A stretch of 64,000 nt of DNA from Rhizodiscina lignyota (GCA_010015805.1 ML978125.1:1922001-1986000); one strand, 5' to 3'. Numbered from the stretch's first letter, positions 11,580-22,765 are shown. Program-made: numbers and translations. The notes: generated from the letters alone by a model not told the origin.

Positions 11580-11585
11580 ACGCGT
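11580..11585. promoter_or_regulatory. Second MCB element (ACGCGT), near the POL2 start
   Basis: Perfect ACGCGT 17-22 bp before the POL2 ATG, so possibly within the transcript leader. Together with the box at 11386 it makes a two-site arrangement typical of MBF targets. Confidence 0.55.
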
Positions 11586-11601
11586 CGGTGAAGACATCAC
11601 G

Positions 11602-14600
11602 ATGCCAGTACGACGAAAGGAATTCCGGCGGATGGAGAAAACCGGGCAGACTTCGTACGGACCAAGACGACCGCAAACCATATCGACATCCGCTTTGCGA
11701 AGTTCGGAGGCCACTTCTCAAAATGAAAGGATCGAATCAACCCGCCTCGCTAACAAGATTGATGAGTCCATGGGATTTGAGAGATATGACTCCGGCAAAA
11801 AGCGCATCGGATGGTTATGCAACATGCATAGCACGAGTGTTGAGGACGAAAGGGTACCTGGTGGCCGAGCTGGTGTCGACTTCTACTTCATTGAGGACGA
11901 TGGGGGGACTTTCAAGGCAACGGTTGAATATGATCCTTACTTCTTAATCGCGATCAAAAGGGGGAAAGAGGCTGAAGTCGAAGAGTGGTCCAAGCGAGCA
12001 TTTGAAGGTCTCGTTAAGGCTATCAAGAGAGTGGAAAAGGAAGACTTGAAAATGCCGAACCATCTCCTCGGGTATCGACGAACTCTCCTTCAGCTTTCCT
12101 TTGCCAATGTCAACGATTTGCTCGCAGTGAGAAGAGTCATCATGCCAATTGCCGAGAGGAACAAAAGCAAATTGAATGCCATGGACACGTATGCGGAAGT
12201 TGCTAGTGCAAACGCAGGATTCGACATTTTTGACGAAGATCAAGAGTATGAGAAGCGCTCGAATGGCACTGTTGATGCCAGTGACTTCATTGTCGACATT
12301 CGAGAGTACGATGTGCCATACCACGTCCGTGTTGCGATCGACATGGACATTCGAATTGGAAAATGGTACACGGTCGAAGCGAAACATGGCGTTGTTACCC
12401 TCAGCTGTATCGAGGAGCGACTCCAGCGTGCAGATCCTGTCGTGATGGCATACGATATCGAGACGACAAAGCTTCCGCTCAAGTTCCCAGATGCTGCGAT
12501 CGATCAAGTCATGATGATATCGTACATGATTGATGGACAAGGCTTTCTCATTACCAACCGAGAGATTGTGTCCGAGGATATTGCCGACTTCGAGTACACC
12601 CCAAGGCCAGAATATGAAGGTCAATTCCTGATCTTCAATGAGCCAGACGAGCGCGCAGTCTTGGAACGATTCTTCGAACATATCAAGGAAGCTCGACCTA
12701 CCGTCATGGTCACATACAACGGCGACTTCTTTGACTGGCCCTTTGTTGAAACTCGAGCGAGCATTCTGGGAATCGATATGTACCAGGAAATCGGCTTCCG
12801 TAAGAATAGCGAAGACATCTACCAATCGGATTATTGTGCGCACATGGATGCGTTTGCTTGGGTCAACCGTGACAGCTACCTGCCGCAGGGAAGTCGTGGT
12901 TTGAAGGCCGTGACAGTCGCAAAGCTAGGATACGACCCAGACGAGCTTGATCCTGAGCTGATGACCCCATATGCGAGCGAACGACCGCAAACGCTTGCTG
13001 AGTACTCAGTCTCCGATGCAGTTGCGACTTACTACCTGTACATGAAATACGTTCACCCTTTCATCTTTTCCCTTTGCACCATCATTCCGCTTGGTCCAGA
13101 CGACGTCTTGCGCAAAGGAACTGGAACGCTTTGCGAGATGCTTCTCATGGTGCAAGCATACCAAAAGGAGATTTTGCTTCCAAACAAGCACCAAGCGCCA
13201 AAGGAGTCTTTTTGGGACGGACACCTGCTGGAGTCGGAAACTTACGTAGGCGGACATGTAGAGAGTATTGAAGCAGGAGTGTTTCGAAGCGATATTCCTT
13301 GCAATTTTGCACTGGACACGACTGCGATCGATGAGCTATTGGAAGATCTCGATGCTGCATTGATGTTTAGTATCACTGTGGAAGAAAAGAAGAAGATGGA
13401 AGATGTCGAAAACTACGATGAAGTCAAAGCGCAGATAGCAGAGAAGCTGATGCAACTAAAGACGACGCCAAACAGAAACGAGAAGCCATCGATCTATCAC
13501 TTGGATGTTGCGTCTATGTATCCGAATATCATGACGACCAACCGACTTCAGCCTGACTCTATGATACAAGAGTCTGATTGTGCTGCGTGCGATTTCAACC
13601 GCCCTGGAAAGACTTGCGACAGAAGACTACCGTGGGCGTGGCGCGGAGAGTTTCTCCCTGCCAAGCGAGACGAATACAACATGATCCGACATGCTCTCGA
13701 AAACGAGAACTTTCCAGGGCGATATCCCAACAGTCCTCCCAGAACCTTCCACGAGTTGCCATACGACGAACAAGCCGCTTTCGTCAAGAAGAGATTGCAA
13801 GATTATAGCAAGAAGATCTACCACAAGATTCATGATGCGCGAACGATGGAAAGGGAAGCCATCATCTGCCAGCGAGAGAATCCTTTCTACGTCGATACTG
13901 TCAAGGACTTCCGCGACCGACGATACGACTTCAAGGGCAAGCAGAAAGTGTGGAAAGGAAAGACAGAAGCGCTAAAAGCTGGTGGAGCAAGCGCTGCCGA
14001 AATCGATGAAGCAAAAAAGATGATTGTTCTGTTTGATTCACTACAGCTTGCTCACAAGGTCATTCTAAACTCATTCTACGGCTACGTGATGCGGAAAGGA
14101 TCGCGGTGGTATTCCATGGAGATGGCAGGTGTTACGTGTCTAACTGGCGCTCGAATCATCCAGATGGCTCGACAGCTTGTGGAGCGGATCGGCAGACCTC
14201 TGGAATTGGATACTGATGGTATCTGGTGTATTCTTCCAGCCACCTTCCCTGAGAATTTTGCGTTCAAGCTGAAGAATGGCAAGAAGATGGCTATTTCTTA
14301 CCCCTGCGTCATGTTGAACCATCTGGTACACGCTAAATTCACAAACCATCAATACCAGACGCTTGTGGATCCTGCAACATTCCGCTACGAAACTCACAGC
14401 GACAACACGATCTTCTTCGAAGTGGACGGACCGTACAAGGCCATGATTCTGCCAACCAGCAAAGAGGAAGACAAGAATCTGAAGAAGAGATATGCAGTGT
14501 TCAATCATGATGGCAGTTTGGCAGAGCTGAAAGGGTTTGAGGTGAAGAGAAGAGGTGAACTGAAGCTCATCAAAATCTTTCAGACTCAAATCTTCAAGTT

Positions 14601-17600
14601 CTTTCTTGAAGGCTCAACTCTCGCGGATTGCTACGCGAGCGTTGCAAGAGTCGCAGATCAATGGCTTGATGTGCTTCACCAGCACGGTTCAACGCTTGCT
14701 GATGAAGAACTTATCGATCTGATTTGTGAGAACAAGAGCATGGCGAAGACGCTGGAGGAGTACGGGACACAGAAATCGACAGCCATCACGACAGCAAAAC
14801 GCCTAGCAGAGTTCTTGGGAGAACAGATGATCAAAGACAAGGGGCTTAACTGCAAATACATCATCTCGTCCAGACCAAGAAATGCTCCTGTTACCGAGCG
14901 AGCGATTCCTGTTGCGATCTTCTCGGCTGAGGATCAGGTCAAACGGCACTTCCTGCGAAAATGGCTTCGAGAAGATCCTAGTGATATGGACCCTCGAACT
15001 ATCATTGACTGGGAATATTACCTTGAGCGTCTTGGATCTGTGATCCAGAAACTGATCACGATTCCTGCAGCACTGCAGAAGGTTCGCAACCCAGTTCCAC
15101 GCGTAGCACATCCAGAATGGCTCGAGAGGCGGGTCCGGCAGAAAGACGATGTCTTCAAGCAGAAGAAGATGACAGATATGTTCGAGACAAAGAAGATGCT
15201 TGCAGATATCGAGCCCAACACCGTAGCCAACCGTATGGGCGATCTGGAAGACTTCGGCTCGTCCCAGCTGAAGAAGCCGGTGAAGAATGGGACGGTGACG
15301 AAGATGGTGCAGAAACGCAAGGCCCCAGAGGCCGCTGTACCTGCTCAGGTTGACCCATATGCTGCTTTACCTGCGAAGATGCCATCAATAACGGAGGACT
15401 ACCCAGGCTGGCTGCAATATCAAAAGAAGAAGTGGAAGATCCAAAAGCAAGCCCGGATCAGACGCCGCCAACTATTCGGTGAAAAGCGAACCGATGCGGC
15501 TGATGCGATAGGCACTTTCTTCCGCAACCAAGCCGAGCTCCAGTACATCAGTACTTGGCAGCTACTGCAGCTAAGAGAGAGCGAAGTCCTTGGAGAAGTC
15601 CGAGCATTCGTGCTCATCGGCAAGAAAATCCATGCACTCAAATTCATTATCCCAAGAGTCCTGTATGTCAACGTCAAAGAGGAGGAGCTTCCCGATATCA
15701 AGGAGATCGAGGGATGCAAGGTGGAAAAGGTAGTTGGACATACACTCCCGAACGGACACCCATCGGTCCACCTATTCAAAATGACGATGCCGGAACAGAC
15801 ATTCGTTGGCGAATCACAGAAGCTGGGTTTACTGTTCAATCACCCCAGTGTAGAGGGCGTGTACGAAAAGCAGATGCCGCTGAACATTCGTGCTGTCCTG
15901 GAGCTTGGCAGTACCTGCACATTCGACGAGAAGCAGAAAGGAGTGCTCGGCAAGGGATTAGAGCAAGGATTCGACCTCTCCACTCTTCGGAAGGTTCCTG
16001 CTCGCCAGCCTTACCTGGAGGGCGTAGAGATGGGATACCTTTACCTATACCACTTGATCACAGCAAGCGATCGATCTGGAGAGAGAGAGGTCTTTGTGCT
16101 GATATCGCCATTCACGAACAATGCACAAATGATTCTGCTCAGTCCGACGCGAGAGGAACAGAGCTGGCCAAATGTTGACAGGATATACGAAAAGGAGTTC
16201 TCGGATCGGCTTGAGAAAAACGGTGGTGACCAATGGCAGCCTGGTATCGAGTATCAGTCCAGCGTCAATTTCAAGAGAACGCAGCACATCTCGCGACGGA
16301 AAGCGCTCGAGGAGCTCTCACTGGCCATTAAAAAGATGAGAAATGAAGAGAAGGAGAAACCGCTGCTGCTTGTGCTACAGTCTCAGCATCATCGGATGTT
16401 GCCGCACGAAGTTCCCATCATGAAAGAGTTTCCCATCATTCCGCTTAAGCCTGATGAGGCGAGTGGACAGCGACTCGGCCTGCAATGGCGAGAGTCCGTT
16501 TCTAAGCGGATGGTCAATCACTATCTCAATTTTGGCTCATGGATTTCACATCTCACGGACCTTGCTCGATATGGCGACATCCCCCTTTGCAACCTGGAGA
16601 CGCACGACCCGCGATTCTTGATAGACGTTGCGTATGCTCGGCGACTGCAGAAGGAGAAAGTGGTGCTATGGTGGTCTGCTGGGCCGAAGCCCGACCATGC
16701 TGGTCATGAAAAGGACGATGTTCTCAGCCCACTAGAGACTGTCGAAATGCCATCGGTGAACACTCCAGGAACTTATTCTTCTGTCTGTATAGACTTGAGC
16801 ATCCGCAATCTCGCCATCAACACAATCCTCGCATCTGCCTTGATAAACGAGGCAGAAGGCAGCGACTCCATCTCGTTCAATCCTGCTGCTCCAACGGAGA
16901 ATGGTGAGGACGAAGGCTCGCAAATCATCTACTCTGAGAAGGCCTTTGCGACAGCTGGCATCGCGGTGCTTCGTGAAATGGTCAAAGCCTGGTGGTCGGA
17001 AGCCTGCAATGACAACCAGATGGCGGATGTTATGGTCCAGCATCTAGTACGATGGGTGGAGAATCCTGGCTCCTTCCTGTACGACCGAGCTTTGCACTAC
17101 TACGTTCAGATGATGTCGAGGAAAGCTCTTCAGCAGCTTATGACCGATTTCCGGCGTGTTGGCTCAAATGTCGTGTTTGCTAGCGCACATAGGCTGCTAC
17201 TCCAGACCACGAAGGCTGAAGTCGGAAACGCGTTCGCTTATACTGAGTACATCCTGAAGGCTGTCAAAGCAAAGCCACTGTTCAGCTTTCTGGAGCTCGA
17301 CATCAGAGAATACTGGGACTACCTTGCGTGGTCCGACGAGCACAACTACGGCGGTAAGGCAACCGAAAAAGTCGTAGAGCAAGAGAATCAGCAACTCAAC
17401 CTCGTCATGTGCTGGCAGCTGCAAACATTCTTGCCGAAGCACTTGCAGGAACCCTTCCACAATTGGATCGTCGAGTTCATCGAGCTGATGCACGCCCGGA
17501 AGAGGCCTGCTGTCGTCCCAGGACCAGATGGGTCGACGGCACCTCGAGTGACACAGCTGCCATTTAAGTCACTGACGGAAGACCCGGAATCAACAACACC

Positions 17601-18324
17601 CACGAACCATCTAACTAAGAGCTTCACGAAGCCATTGCTCAAGCAGCTATCCAGCTTGATAAAGCAGCATAGCACTGAGAGTTTGCAAGAAATGTTCCAA
17701 CTAGATTGGACGTTTCCAATGCTGGCGGGTGGCCAGGTTTCTGGCACAAATCCGGTGTTGCAGCTCGCGAAGAGCATCATCCACGTCCTCTCCCTTGACA
17801 GAAGCATTAGTCTCGAAGTACGACTTCTTAGACGCGATATGCTGGCTCTCTGCGACATCAAAGAATTTGCCCCTGAAGCTTCCTGGATCAATCCAAGTGC
17901 CAGCCTTAAGATTGAGGGGCTTGTCTGCGAAGAGTGCTGCGCCGTCCGCGATCTGGATCTCTGTCGCGACGGAGATGTAATACCGCCTCCAAAGTACGAT
18001 GAGAGGAGTGACAACGTACCACGACCAGCCTGGAAATGTCTTGCGTGCCACGCGGCCTATGATAAGCGGCGCGTGGAGGAGAAATTGATTGCGGAGGCAG
18101 AGAAATTGGTGGTTAAATGGACGACGCAGGATTTGAAATGTGCGAAGTGCGCAAAACTAAGGGTGAATGAGTTCATGGAGCATTGTGCCTGCGCAGGGCT
18201 GTGGGTGGAAACGGTCAACAAGCATGATGTGCGGAAGAGGCTTGATGTCTTTGCGAGGGTTGCGGAGGCGCATCAGTTGCGTATTTTGGGACTTGTAGCG
18301 GAGGATATGAAAGAGGGATTATGA
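11602..18324 (+). CDS. POL2: DNA polymerase epsilon catalytic subunit A
   Basis: Leading-strand replicative polymerase, 2240 residues in one exon, matching the family's 2200-2250. The proofreading exonuclease motifs are intact: DIETTKLP (D285/E287), YNGDFFDWPF (D375) and YSVSDAVATYYL (D472). Polymerase motif A (DVASMYPNIM, D635), motif B (NSFYGYVMRKGSRW, from N823) and motif C (ELDTDG, D870/D872) are all present. The catalytically inactive C-terminal polymerase half follows. The protein ends with two Cys clusters: CEEC from residue 2109 with CLAC, then CAKC with CAC, where the second is the likely Fe-S/Zn module contacting the B subunit. The start is the first in-frame ATG; the stretch before FERYDSGKKRIGW is short and variable. 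Two ACGCGT boxes upstream fit G1/S control. Confidence 0.97.
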   Translation: MPVRRKEFRRMEKTGQTSYGPRRPQTISTSALRSSEATSQNERIESTRLANKIDESMGFERYDSGKKRIGWLCNMHSTSVEDERVPGGRAGVDFYFIEDDGGTFKATVEYDPYFLIAIKRGKEAEVEEWSKRAFEGLVKAIKRVEKEDLKMPNHLLGYRRTLLQLSFANVNDLLAVRRVIMPIAERNKSKLNAMDTYAEVASANAGFDIFDEDQEYEKRSNGTVDASDFIVDIREYDVPYHVRVAIDMDIRIGKWYTVEAKHGVVTLSCIEERLQRADPVVMAYDIETTKLPLKFPDAAIDQVMMISYMIDGQGFLITNREIVSEDIADFEYTPRPEYEGQFLIFNEPDERAVLERFFEHIKEARPTVMVTYNGDFFDWPFVETRASILGIDMYQEIGFRKNSEDIYQSDYCAHMDAFAWVNRDSYLPQGSRGLKAVTVAKLGYDPDELDPELMTPYASERPQTLAEYSVSDAVATYYLYMKYVHPFIFSLCTIIPLGPDDVLRKGTGTLCEMLLMVQAYQKEILLPNKHQAPKESFWDGHLLESETYVGGHVESIEAGVFRSDIPCNFALDTTAIDELLEDLDAALMFSITVEEKKKMEDVENYDEVKAQIAEKLMQLKTTPNRNEKPSIYHLDVASMYPNIMTTNRLQPDSMIQESDCAACDFNRPGKTCDRRLPWAWRGEFLPAKRDEYNMIRHALENENFPGRYPNSPPRTFHELPYDEQAAFVKKRLQDYSKKIYHKIHDARTMEREAIICQRENPFYVDTVKDFRDRRYDFKGKQKVWKGKTEALKAGGASAAEIDEAKKMIVLFDSLQLAHKVILNSFYGYVMRKGSRWYSMEMAGVTCLTGARIIQMARQLVERIGRPLELDTDGIWCILPATFPENFAFKLKNGKKMAISYPCVMLNHLVHAKFTNHQYQTLVDPATFRYETHSDNTIFFEVDGPYKAMILPTSKEEDKNLKKRYAVFNHDGSLAELKGFEVKRRGELKLIKIFQTQIFKFFLEGSTLADCYASVARVADQWLDVLHQHGSTLADEELIDLICENKSMAKTLEEYGTQKSTAITTAKRLAEFLGEQMIKDKGLNCKYIISSRPRNAPVTERAIPVAIFSAEDQVKRHFLRKWLREDPSDMDPRTIIDWEYYLERLGSVIQKLITIPAALQKVRNPVPRVAHPEWLERRVRQKDDVFKQKKMTDMFETKKMLADIEPNTVANRMGDLEDFGSSQLKKPVKNGTVTKMVQKRKAPEAAVPAQVDPYAALPAKMPSITEDYPGWLQYQKKKWKIQKQARIRRRQLFGEKRTDAADAIGTFFRNQAELQYISTWQLLQLRESEVLGEVRAFVLIGKKIHALKFIIPRVLYVNVKEEELPDIKEIEGCKVEKVVGHTLPNGHPSVHLFKMTMPEQTFVGESQKLGLLFNHPSVEGVYEKQMPLNIRAVLELGSTCTFDEKQKGVLGKGLEQGFDLSTLRKVPARQPYLEGVEMGYLYLYHLITASDRSGEREVFVLISPFTNNAQMILLSPTREEQSWPNVDRIYEKEFSDRLEKNGGDQWQPGIEYQSSVNFKRTQHISRRKALEELSLAIKKMRNEEKEKPLLLVLQSQHHRMLPHEVPIMKEFPIIPLKPDEASGQRLGLQWRESVSKRMVNHYLNFGSWISHLTDLARYGDIPLCNLETHDPRFLIDVAYARRLQKEKVVLWWSAGPKPDHAGHEKDDVLSPLETVEMPSVNTPGTYSSVCIDLSIRNLAINTILASALINEAEGSDSISFNPAAPTENGEDEGSQIIYSEKAFATAGIAVLREMVKAWWSEACNDNQMADVMVQHLVRWVENPGSFLYDRALHYYVQMMSRKALQQLMTDFRRVGSNVVFASAHRLLLQTTKAEVGNAFAYTEYILKAVKAKPLFSFLELDIREYWDYLAWSDEHNYGGKATEKVVEQENQQLNLVMCWQLQTFLPKHLQEPFHNWIVEFIELMHARKRPAVVPGPDGSTAPRVTQLPFKSLTEDPESTTPTNHLTKSFTKPLLKQLSSLIKQHSTESLQEMFQLDWTFPMLAGGQVSGTNPVLQLAKSIIHVLSLDRSISLEVRLLRRDMLALCDIKEFAPEASWINPSASLKIEGLVCEECCAVRDLDLCRDGDVIPPPKYDERSDNVPRPAWKCLACHAAYDKRRVEEKLIAEAEKLVVKWTTQDLKCAKCAKLRVNEFMEHCACAGLWVETVNKHDVRKRLDVFARVAEAHQLRILGLVAEDMKEGL

Positions 18325-18670
18325 AAAACGAAGTGCAGTAGGTAATGCATAACATGAGAGGCATACGGGGGTTGGAGACCATTGCATTCCAAATCAGCGT
18401 ACTGAGCATAATAGGTGTTGGTCTGCGCATCTGTTTAGAGACATCAATATGATGCTTTTCCCTTCATATCCCCAGGAGTTCTCACTTAGGAATCGATCAC
18501 CAACAACTTAACAAATGCATGATTTCAACGAAGAATAGATAAGCAATAATTTGGGGTATCTTAATGTCCAGATCTGCGCCCGTTTCTTTTTAAAATGCTT
18601 CCGTTCAGTTGTCCACTACGCCTCCAGCCATGCATCAATACCAGTCAATAAAAAGGGTTCAAATCCACAC
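18325..18670. other. Convergent intergenic region between POL2 and VPS71
   Basis: Holds the 3' flanks of both genes. A tRNA-like B-box word occurs at 18656-18666, but no A box or cloverleaf accompanies it. No gene seen. Confidence 0.6.
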
Positions 18671-19501
18671 CTAGAGACTACAGTGAGAGTCATGCTCCGC
18701 TTTATGGACCAAGCTGCAGACGCGTCCGCCACACTTCAAACACTTCACATCTCCCCAATATCCACAGACGTCGCAAAAGTGCCTTCGCAGTGAAGCGTAG
18801 TGCGAAGCTGGCGCCGCTCTCGCTGCGTTGTAGGAGAGGGGAGGCGCGGTGATGAGGCGCAAAAGCTCATCTTGTGAAGGAAGTGGTGGTATAGATGTAG
18901 CGAGCAATGGATTGACGTCGAATTCTGATGGCTCTACGGCATTCGTGGTAGTGGTAGGAGGTACCGTGTCCGGCGCAGCAGACTTGATATGAGAAGTGTT
19001 CACCGGGCCTGCTTTTCGCTTCTTGGGCGGTGGCGGTTGAGGTATCGCGTATGATGGAGCAATCTGTGGTCCCGCATAAGAAGTAGAAGATCCACCTTGC
19101 TCAGACTGTTTGCTGAGATGAGCTACCTCGTCCTCCAGGTGGTGTTTGAAAGCTTTGTCGCTTAGGAGGATCTTCCTCACTCCGGTGGTCTGTTTCTTGC
19201 TTGGCTTGTCGTCCCCTGCCTTCTTCGGTATTGCTATTGCTACCTCTTTCCGGTCGTACCTGTTCTCACTGTTCAGGTGTTCAAGACGCTGTCGGATCTC
19301 GCGTTCTTTCCTTGAGCTTAGCACATCTCCTGAGACAGCGACATTCTCGAAGCGCGTGGAGCGTTTCCCTCTTATGCTGGCAGTAGGGTTGAGGGGCGCT
19401 TTCGAGGGGTCGATGTAGTTGCTGTCGGGAACCAGGGCCCAGCCGGGGGTCGGGCGCACGGCGCTGGGGCCGGTAGTGGGCAGCTCTTCAATTTGGGGCA
19501 T
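18671..19501 (-). CDS. VPS71: SWR1 complex subunit VPS71/SWC6 (HIT zinc finger)
   Basis: Vps71 (human ZNHIT1) is a subunit of the SWR1 remodeller that deposits histone H2A.Z. The 276-residue product ends with a HIT-type zinc finger: HFCDVCGYWGDVKCLKCGG, then CSLVH and a final HCSL, giving the Cys/His pairs for two zinc ions at the extreme C-terminus as in the family. I chose ATG 19501 (MPQIEELPTTGPSAVRPTPGW) because it is the first ATG in frame and matches the family's usual opening. The frame stays open to about 19681 but without another ATG. The middle is basic and low-complexity, with a PKKRK-like nuclear signal. It is divergent from fluG over 270 bp and convergent with POL2. Confidence 0.88.
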   Translation of the reverse strand: MPQIEELPTTGPSAVRPTPGWALVPDSNYIDPSKAPLNPTASIRGKRSTRFENVAVSGDVLSSRKEREIRQRLEHLNSENRYDRKEVAIAIPKKAGDDKPSKKQTTGVRKILLSDKAFKHHLEDEVAHLSKQSEQGGSSTSYAGPQIAPSYAIPQPPPPKKRKAGPVNTSHIKSAAPDTVPPTTTTNAVEPSEFDVNPLLATSIPPLPSQDELLRLITAPPLSYNAARAAPASHYASLRRHFCDVCGYWGDVKCLKCGGRVCSLVHKAEHDSHCSL

Positions 19502-19771
19502 GTCGCGCTGAGGCTGAAAGGCGAGTGATATAAGTAGCAGAGGCGCCGGAAACCATAGCTCGGCTGATGGGCGGGGGCCAGGAACTCCGCCCGTGTCAGA
19601 CGAGATACGAGAGGGCGGCAAGAGTGTTTGATAGCGTGGATAGCAAGGCCCCGTAAGAGCTAGGACGCCGACCCATGCCAAGCCGTGCCTTCATTTTATG
19701 TTGCGCCTACTTATAATAAGCTTACCGACGCGACGCCGCTCCTGAAAATGTGAGTAGAATTTCTGGCCGCG

Positions 19772-22765
19772 ATGGAAGAAGACTTCGAAGAGCTGCGGAC
19801 CGTCATCAGGACCTTCCCGGTCATCGACAACCACGCGCACAACCTTCTGGTGCCTGCTGAGCTTGAGAGCGAGCCTTTCGAGTCCATCACCACCGAGGCA
19901 CGTGGATGGGCGCTTGAGGACACGCACACCTCTTTATCTCACATTCGCGCGGCGAAACAGCTCAGGGAGCTCTACGGATGCGATCGCGACGCAGATTGGG
20001 CCTCTGTGCTCAAGAAGCGCGCAGAATGGCTCCAGCAACGGCCCGAGGAGCTGATCCGAAAGTGCCTCGAGGGTACGTACTCGATTTTGATGGACGACGG
20101 CTTGGGTGGAATCGCGACTAAGTGCCATCCTTACGAATGGCATGACAAGTTCACCACCAATCACTGCAAGCGCATCGTCCGTATTGAGACTCTCGCCGAG
20201 GACATCATGGAGAGTGCTCTTAAGGAAGCTACTGAGGAGATGATCTCCGAAAAGTTCCTTGCCGGAATTTGGGTCATCTTTACCAAAGCGTTCGAGGAAG
20301 CAATCCAGGATGCTATTCACGATCCAACTGTTGCCGGATTCAAAAGCGTAGTCTGCTACAGGACGGGCCTGGATGTGCAGCACGACTACGAGGAATGTCT
20401 CATGCGAGTCGGCAAATCTTTTGAACGTTATGCCTCCAAGTGCATCATGAAGGGGGAATATCGGATCAAGAGCAAGTCTGTCAACGACTTCGTTGTGGTC
20501 AAAACGCTGGAGCTGCTCTCTACCACTGCACACCCTGGCGAGACATCGAAGCCGCTCCAATTTCACACCGGCCTTGGAGACAATGATATTGACCTGGATC
20601 GAGCCAATCCCGCATATCTCCAACCACTAATCGAAGTTTATACTAATGTTCCTTTTGTTATCTTGCATTCAGCTTACCCTTACACCCGCGAGGCGGGCTA
20701 CCTGGCAACGGTGTTCAAGCACGTCTATCTTGATGTCGGCGAGGTTTTCCCAATGGTCAGCAGGGACGGGCAGACATCCATTGTCCGCCAGTCTCTAGAA
20801 TTGGCACCGTACAGCAAGCTGCTTTGGTCTACTGATGGGCACTTCTTTCCGGAGACATACTGGCTGGCGAATAAACAATTCCGCGAAATCCTTGAATCGG
20901 TGAGTTCAATTTGTCTTGTCTCTTGTCACATAAAAAATCAACAGCCTACATTCCTTGCAATTGAATGCAGTGAGCCGATTTGTAAGCGAGTGAAACTACA
21001 TAATCCCATTTGTGCTAAATGTGTCATTTTCGATGCATACTATGGCAAAATCCCCCTCCTGAATTTCTCTACATCCATGCACCGTGGAAACTATATTGCC
21101 TGAAGCAGGGCCTGATCAATACGATGTTTAGGTCCTTCTCGAGTACATTCATAACGACGATTTGTCCATTACTCAGGCTATCGAATTGACAAAAGCGATA
21201 CTCTTCGAAAACTCCAACAGGTTGTACCGCCTCAACTTTTTCCCTCCCGGTCGACGATCCTCTGCAGTTTCACTCCCTTCGAGGCCGCTCATGTCTGCTC
21301 TATCGGCTCAGGCACCTCCATTCCCCGCCCCTGGAACATCAAAGTCTCTGTACGATCCCACTGTCCTTTCAGCATTCGTCCGTGGCCGTGGTACCAAATT
21401 CGTATATGTGCAATGGTATGACTACATGGGTACAATGCGCACACGAATCTTTCCTATAGCCGAGTTCTCCCGAATTATCCGCAATGGCTCTAGAATCGGT
21501 ATGTCTCGCGGAAACGCGGGCACCCTGCAGAACGACCATACAACTCCAGCGGTCAGTACTACGGGAGCAATCAACGTCGAACCTGATCTGCGTTCGTTAC
21601 GTCCGACTATAGCAAACGATCCACTGGCACCTTCAGCAACGGTTATGGCTTATTGGCGTGACGAAGAGGGGAGACCCGCCGTGGAAGACCCGCGCAACGG
21701 GCTTGAATTGCTTCTTGAACGGCTGAAAGACGAATACAAAACGCGCCTCCTCATCGGATTTGAGGTGGAAGTCACATTTCTACGCCGCAACCCCGAGAAT
21801 TTACAGTCGCCGTATCTACCGCTCACAACGAATCACGCTTGGGGAACGCTCACTCCGGACCAGTATACCAATGCCCTTCCTTTGTTGGCAGAAATCACAG
21901 AGGCGTTGTCCTCGGTTGGTATCACCATTCAGCAGTTCCACTCTGAATCCGGCCTCGGCCAGTATGAGTTCGCCCTGCCACCACTCGATCCACTTGTAGC
22001 AATTGACACTCTCATGCAAACTCGCCAAATCATTGCACGAGTCGCGGAGAGTAAAGGCCTCCGAGCAACACTTCACCCCAGTCCATTCTCAGGTATTGGC
22101 ACTGCAGCACATGCGCACATTAGCTTGAACCCGATAGGACCTCTCCCGGCGATCCCGGAGAAGATTGAGACGGGATTTTGGGCAGGCGTTCTGAACCATC
22201 TTGAGGCAATCTGTGGCTTTACCCTTCCTGAACTGGAGAGCTACAAGCGCGTTGTGGACGATGGTTGGACGGGAGGAACTTGGATCTGCTGGGGCACGCA
22301 GAACAGAGAGACGCCGCTGAGGAAGATAACGAATGGACGGTGGGAGGTGAGGTGTATCGACGGATGTGCCAACATGTATTTGGCCATCAGCGCAATCATT
22401 GGTGCAGGCCTCATCGGACTTAAGAAGGGCTTCGGGCATGCTTTCCTTGGTCGTGACTGCGAATGTGAGTTTCCATCTCGGCTCTGCCGCTTTGTCCTGA
22501 GCGTTCCTTTTGAGTTTGCTAACCCACGTGAGTAGATAATCCTGCGCGGATGACAGAAGATCAAAGACGCGAGTACGGCATCGAACGGCGTATGCCAGCC
22601 AGCCTCGAAGCCGCTCTCTTCGCCTTGGAAAATGACCAGGAACTCTCCAATGTACTGGCGCAGAACGTTGCGGAGAATTATGTATCCATGAAGCGGGAGG
22701 AGCAGCGCATGCTCAGCGGCATGTCAGAGGCGGGACGCAGGATCTGGCTCATCGAGAGATACTGA
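19772..22765 (+). CDS. fluG: FluG-type amidohydrolase / type I glutamine synthetase-like fusion protein
   Basis: Exons are 19772-20899, 21132-22464 and 22536-22765, giving 896 residues (Aspergillus FluG, from memory, is about 865). Residues 1 to about 410 form an amidohydrolase-like barrel (VIDNHAHNLL near the start, LQFHTGLGDNDIDL, and LLWSTDGHFFPETYW with the metal-site Asp). The remainder is a GS-I-like domain with the usual ligand motifs: GFEVEVTF, ESGLGQYEFALPP, AHAHISL, WGTQNRETPLR and WEVRCIDGCANMYLA. These look catalytically complete, although activity of FluG's GS half is not established. In A. nidulans FluG is needed for an extracellular signal that starts asexual sporulation; the role here is inference. 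Intron 1 is 232 nt, unusually long for this window, and contains no gene I can see. Confidence 0.88.

Larger units (their letters stand above)
11129..11601. promoter_or_regulatory. Bidirectional promoter between the DnaJ gene and POL2
   Basis: A 473-bp spacer serving a minus-strand ER chaperone gene and plus-strand POL2. Two ACGCGT boxes (11386 and 11580) lie on the POL2 side. A GACGTCAC bZIP-like site lies at 11255-11262 on the chaperone side. Repeated CGCG-rich words cluster around 11367-11397. Confidence 0.7.

Noticed and set aside
11944-12843. 299-codon open frame antisense within POL2
   Set aside because: It mirrors the strongly biased codons of the POL2 exonuclease region; no independent motif, ATG context or promoter. 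A shadow of a conserved gene.
18656-18666. tRNA B-box-like word GGTTCAAATCC
   Set aside because: No matching A box or acceptor-stem pairing at the right distance; a single 11-mer match.
19502-19681. N-terminal extension of VPS71 with a hydrophobic stretch
   Set aside because: Frame is open but has no in-frame ATG upstream of 19501, and it would place a hydrophobic segment on a nuclear protein.
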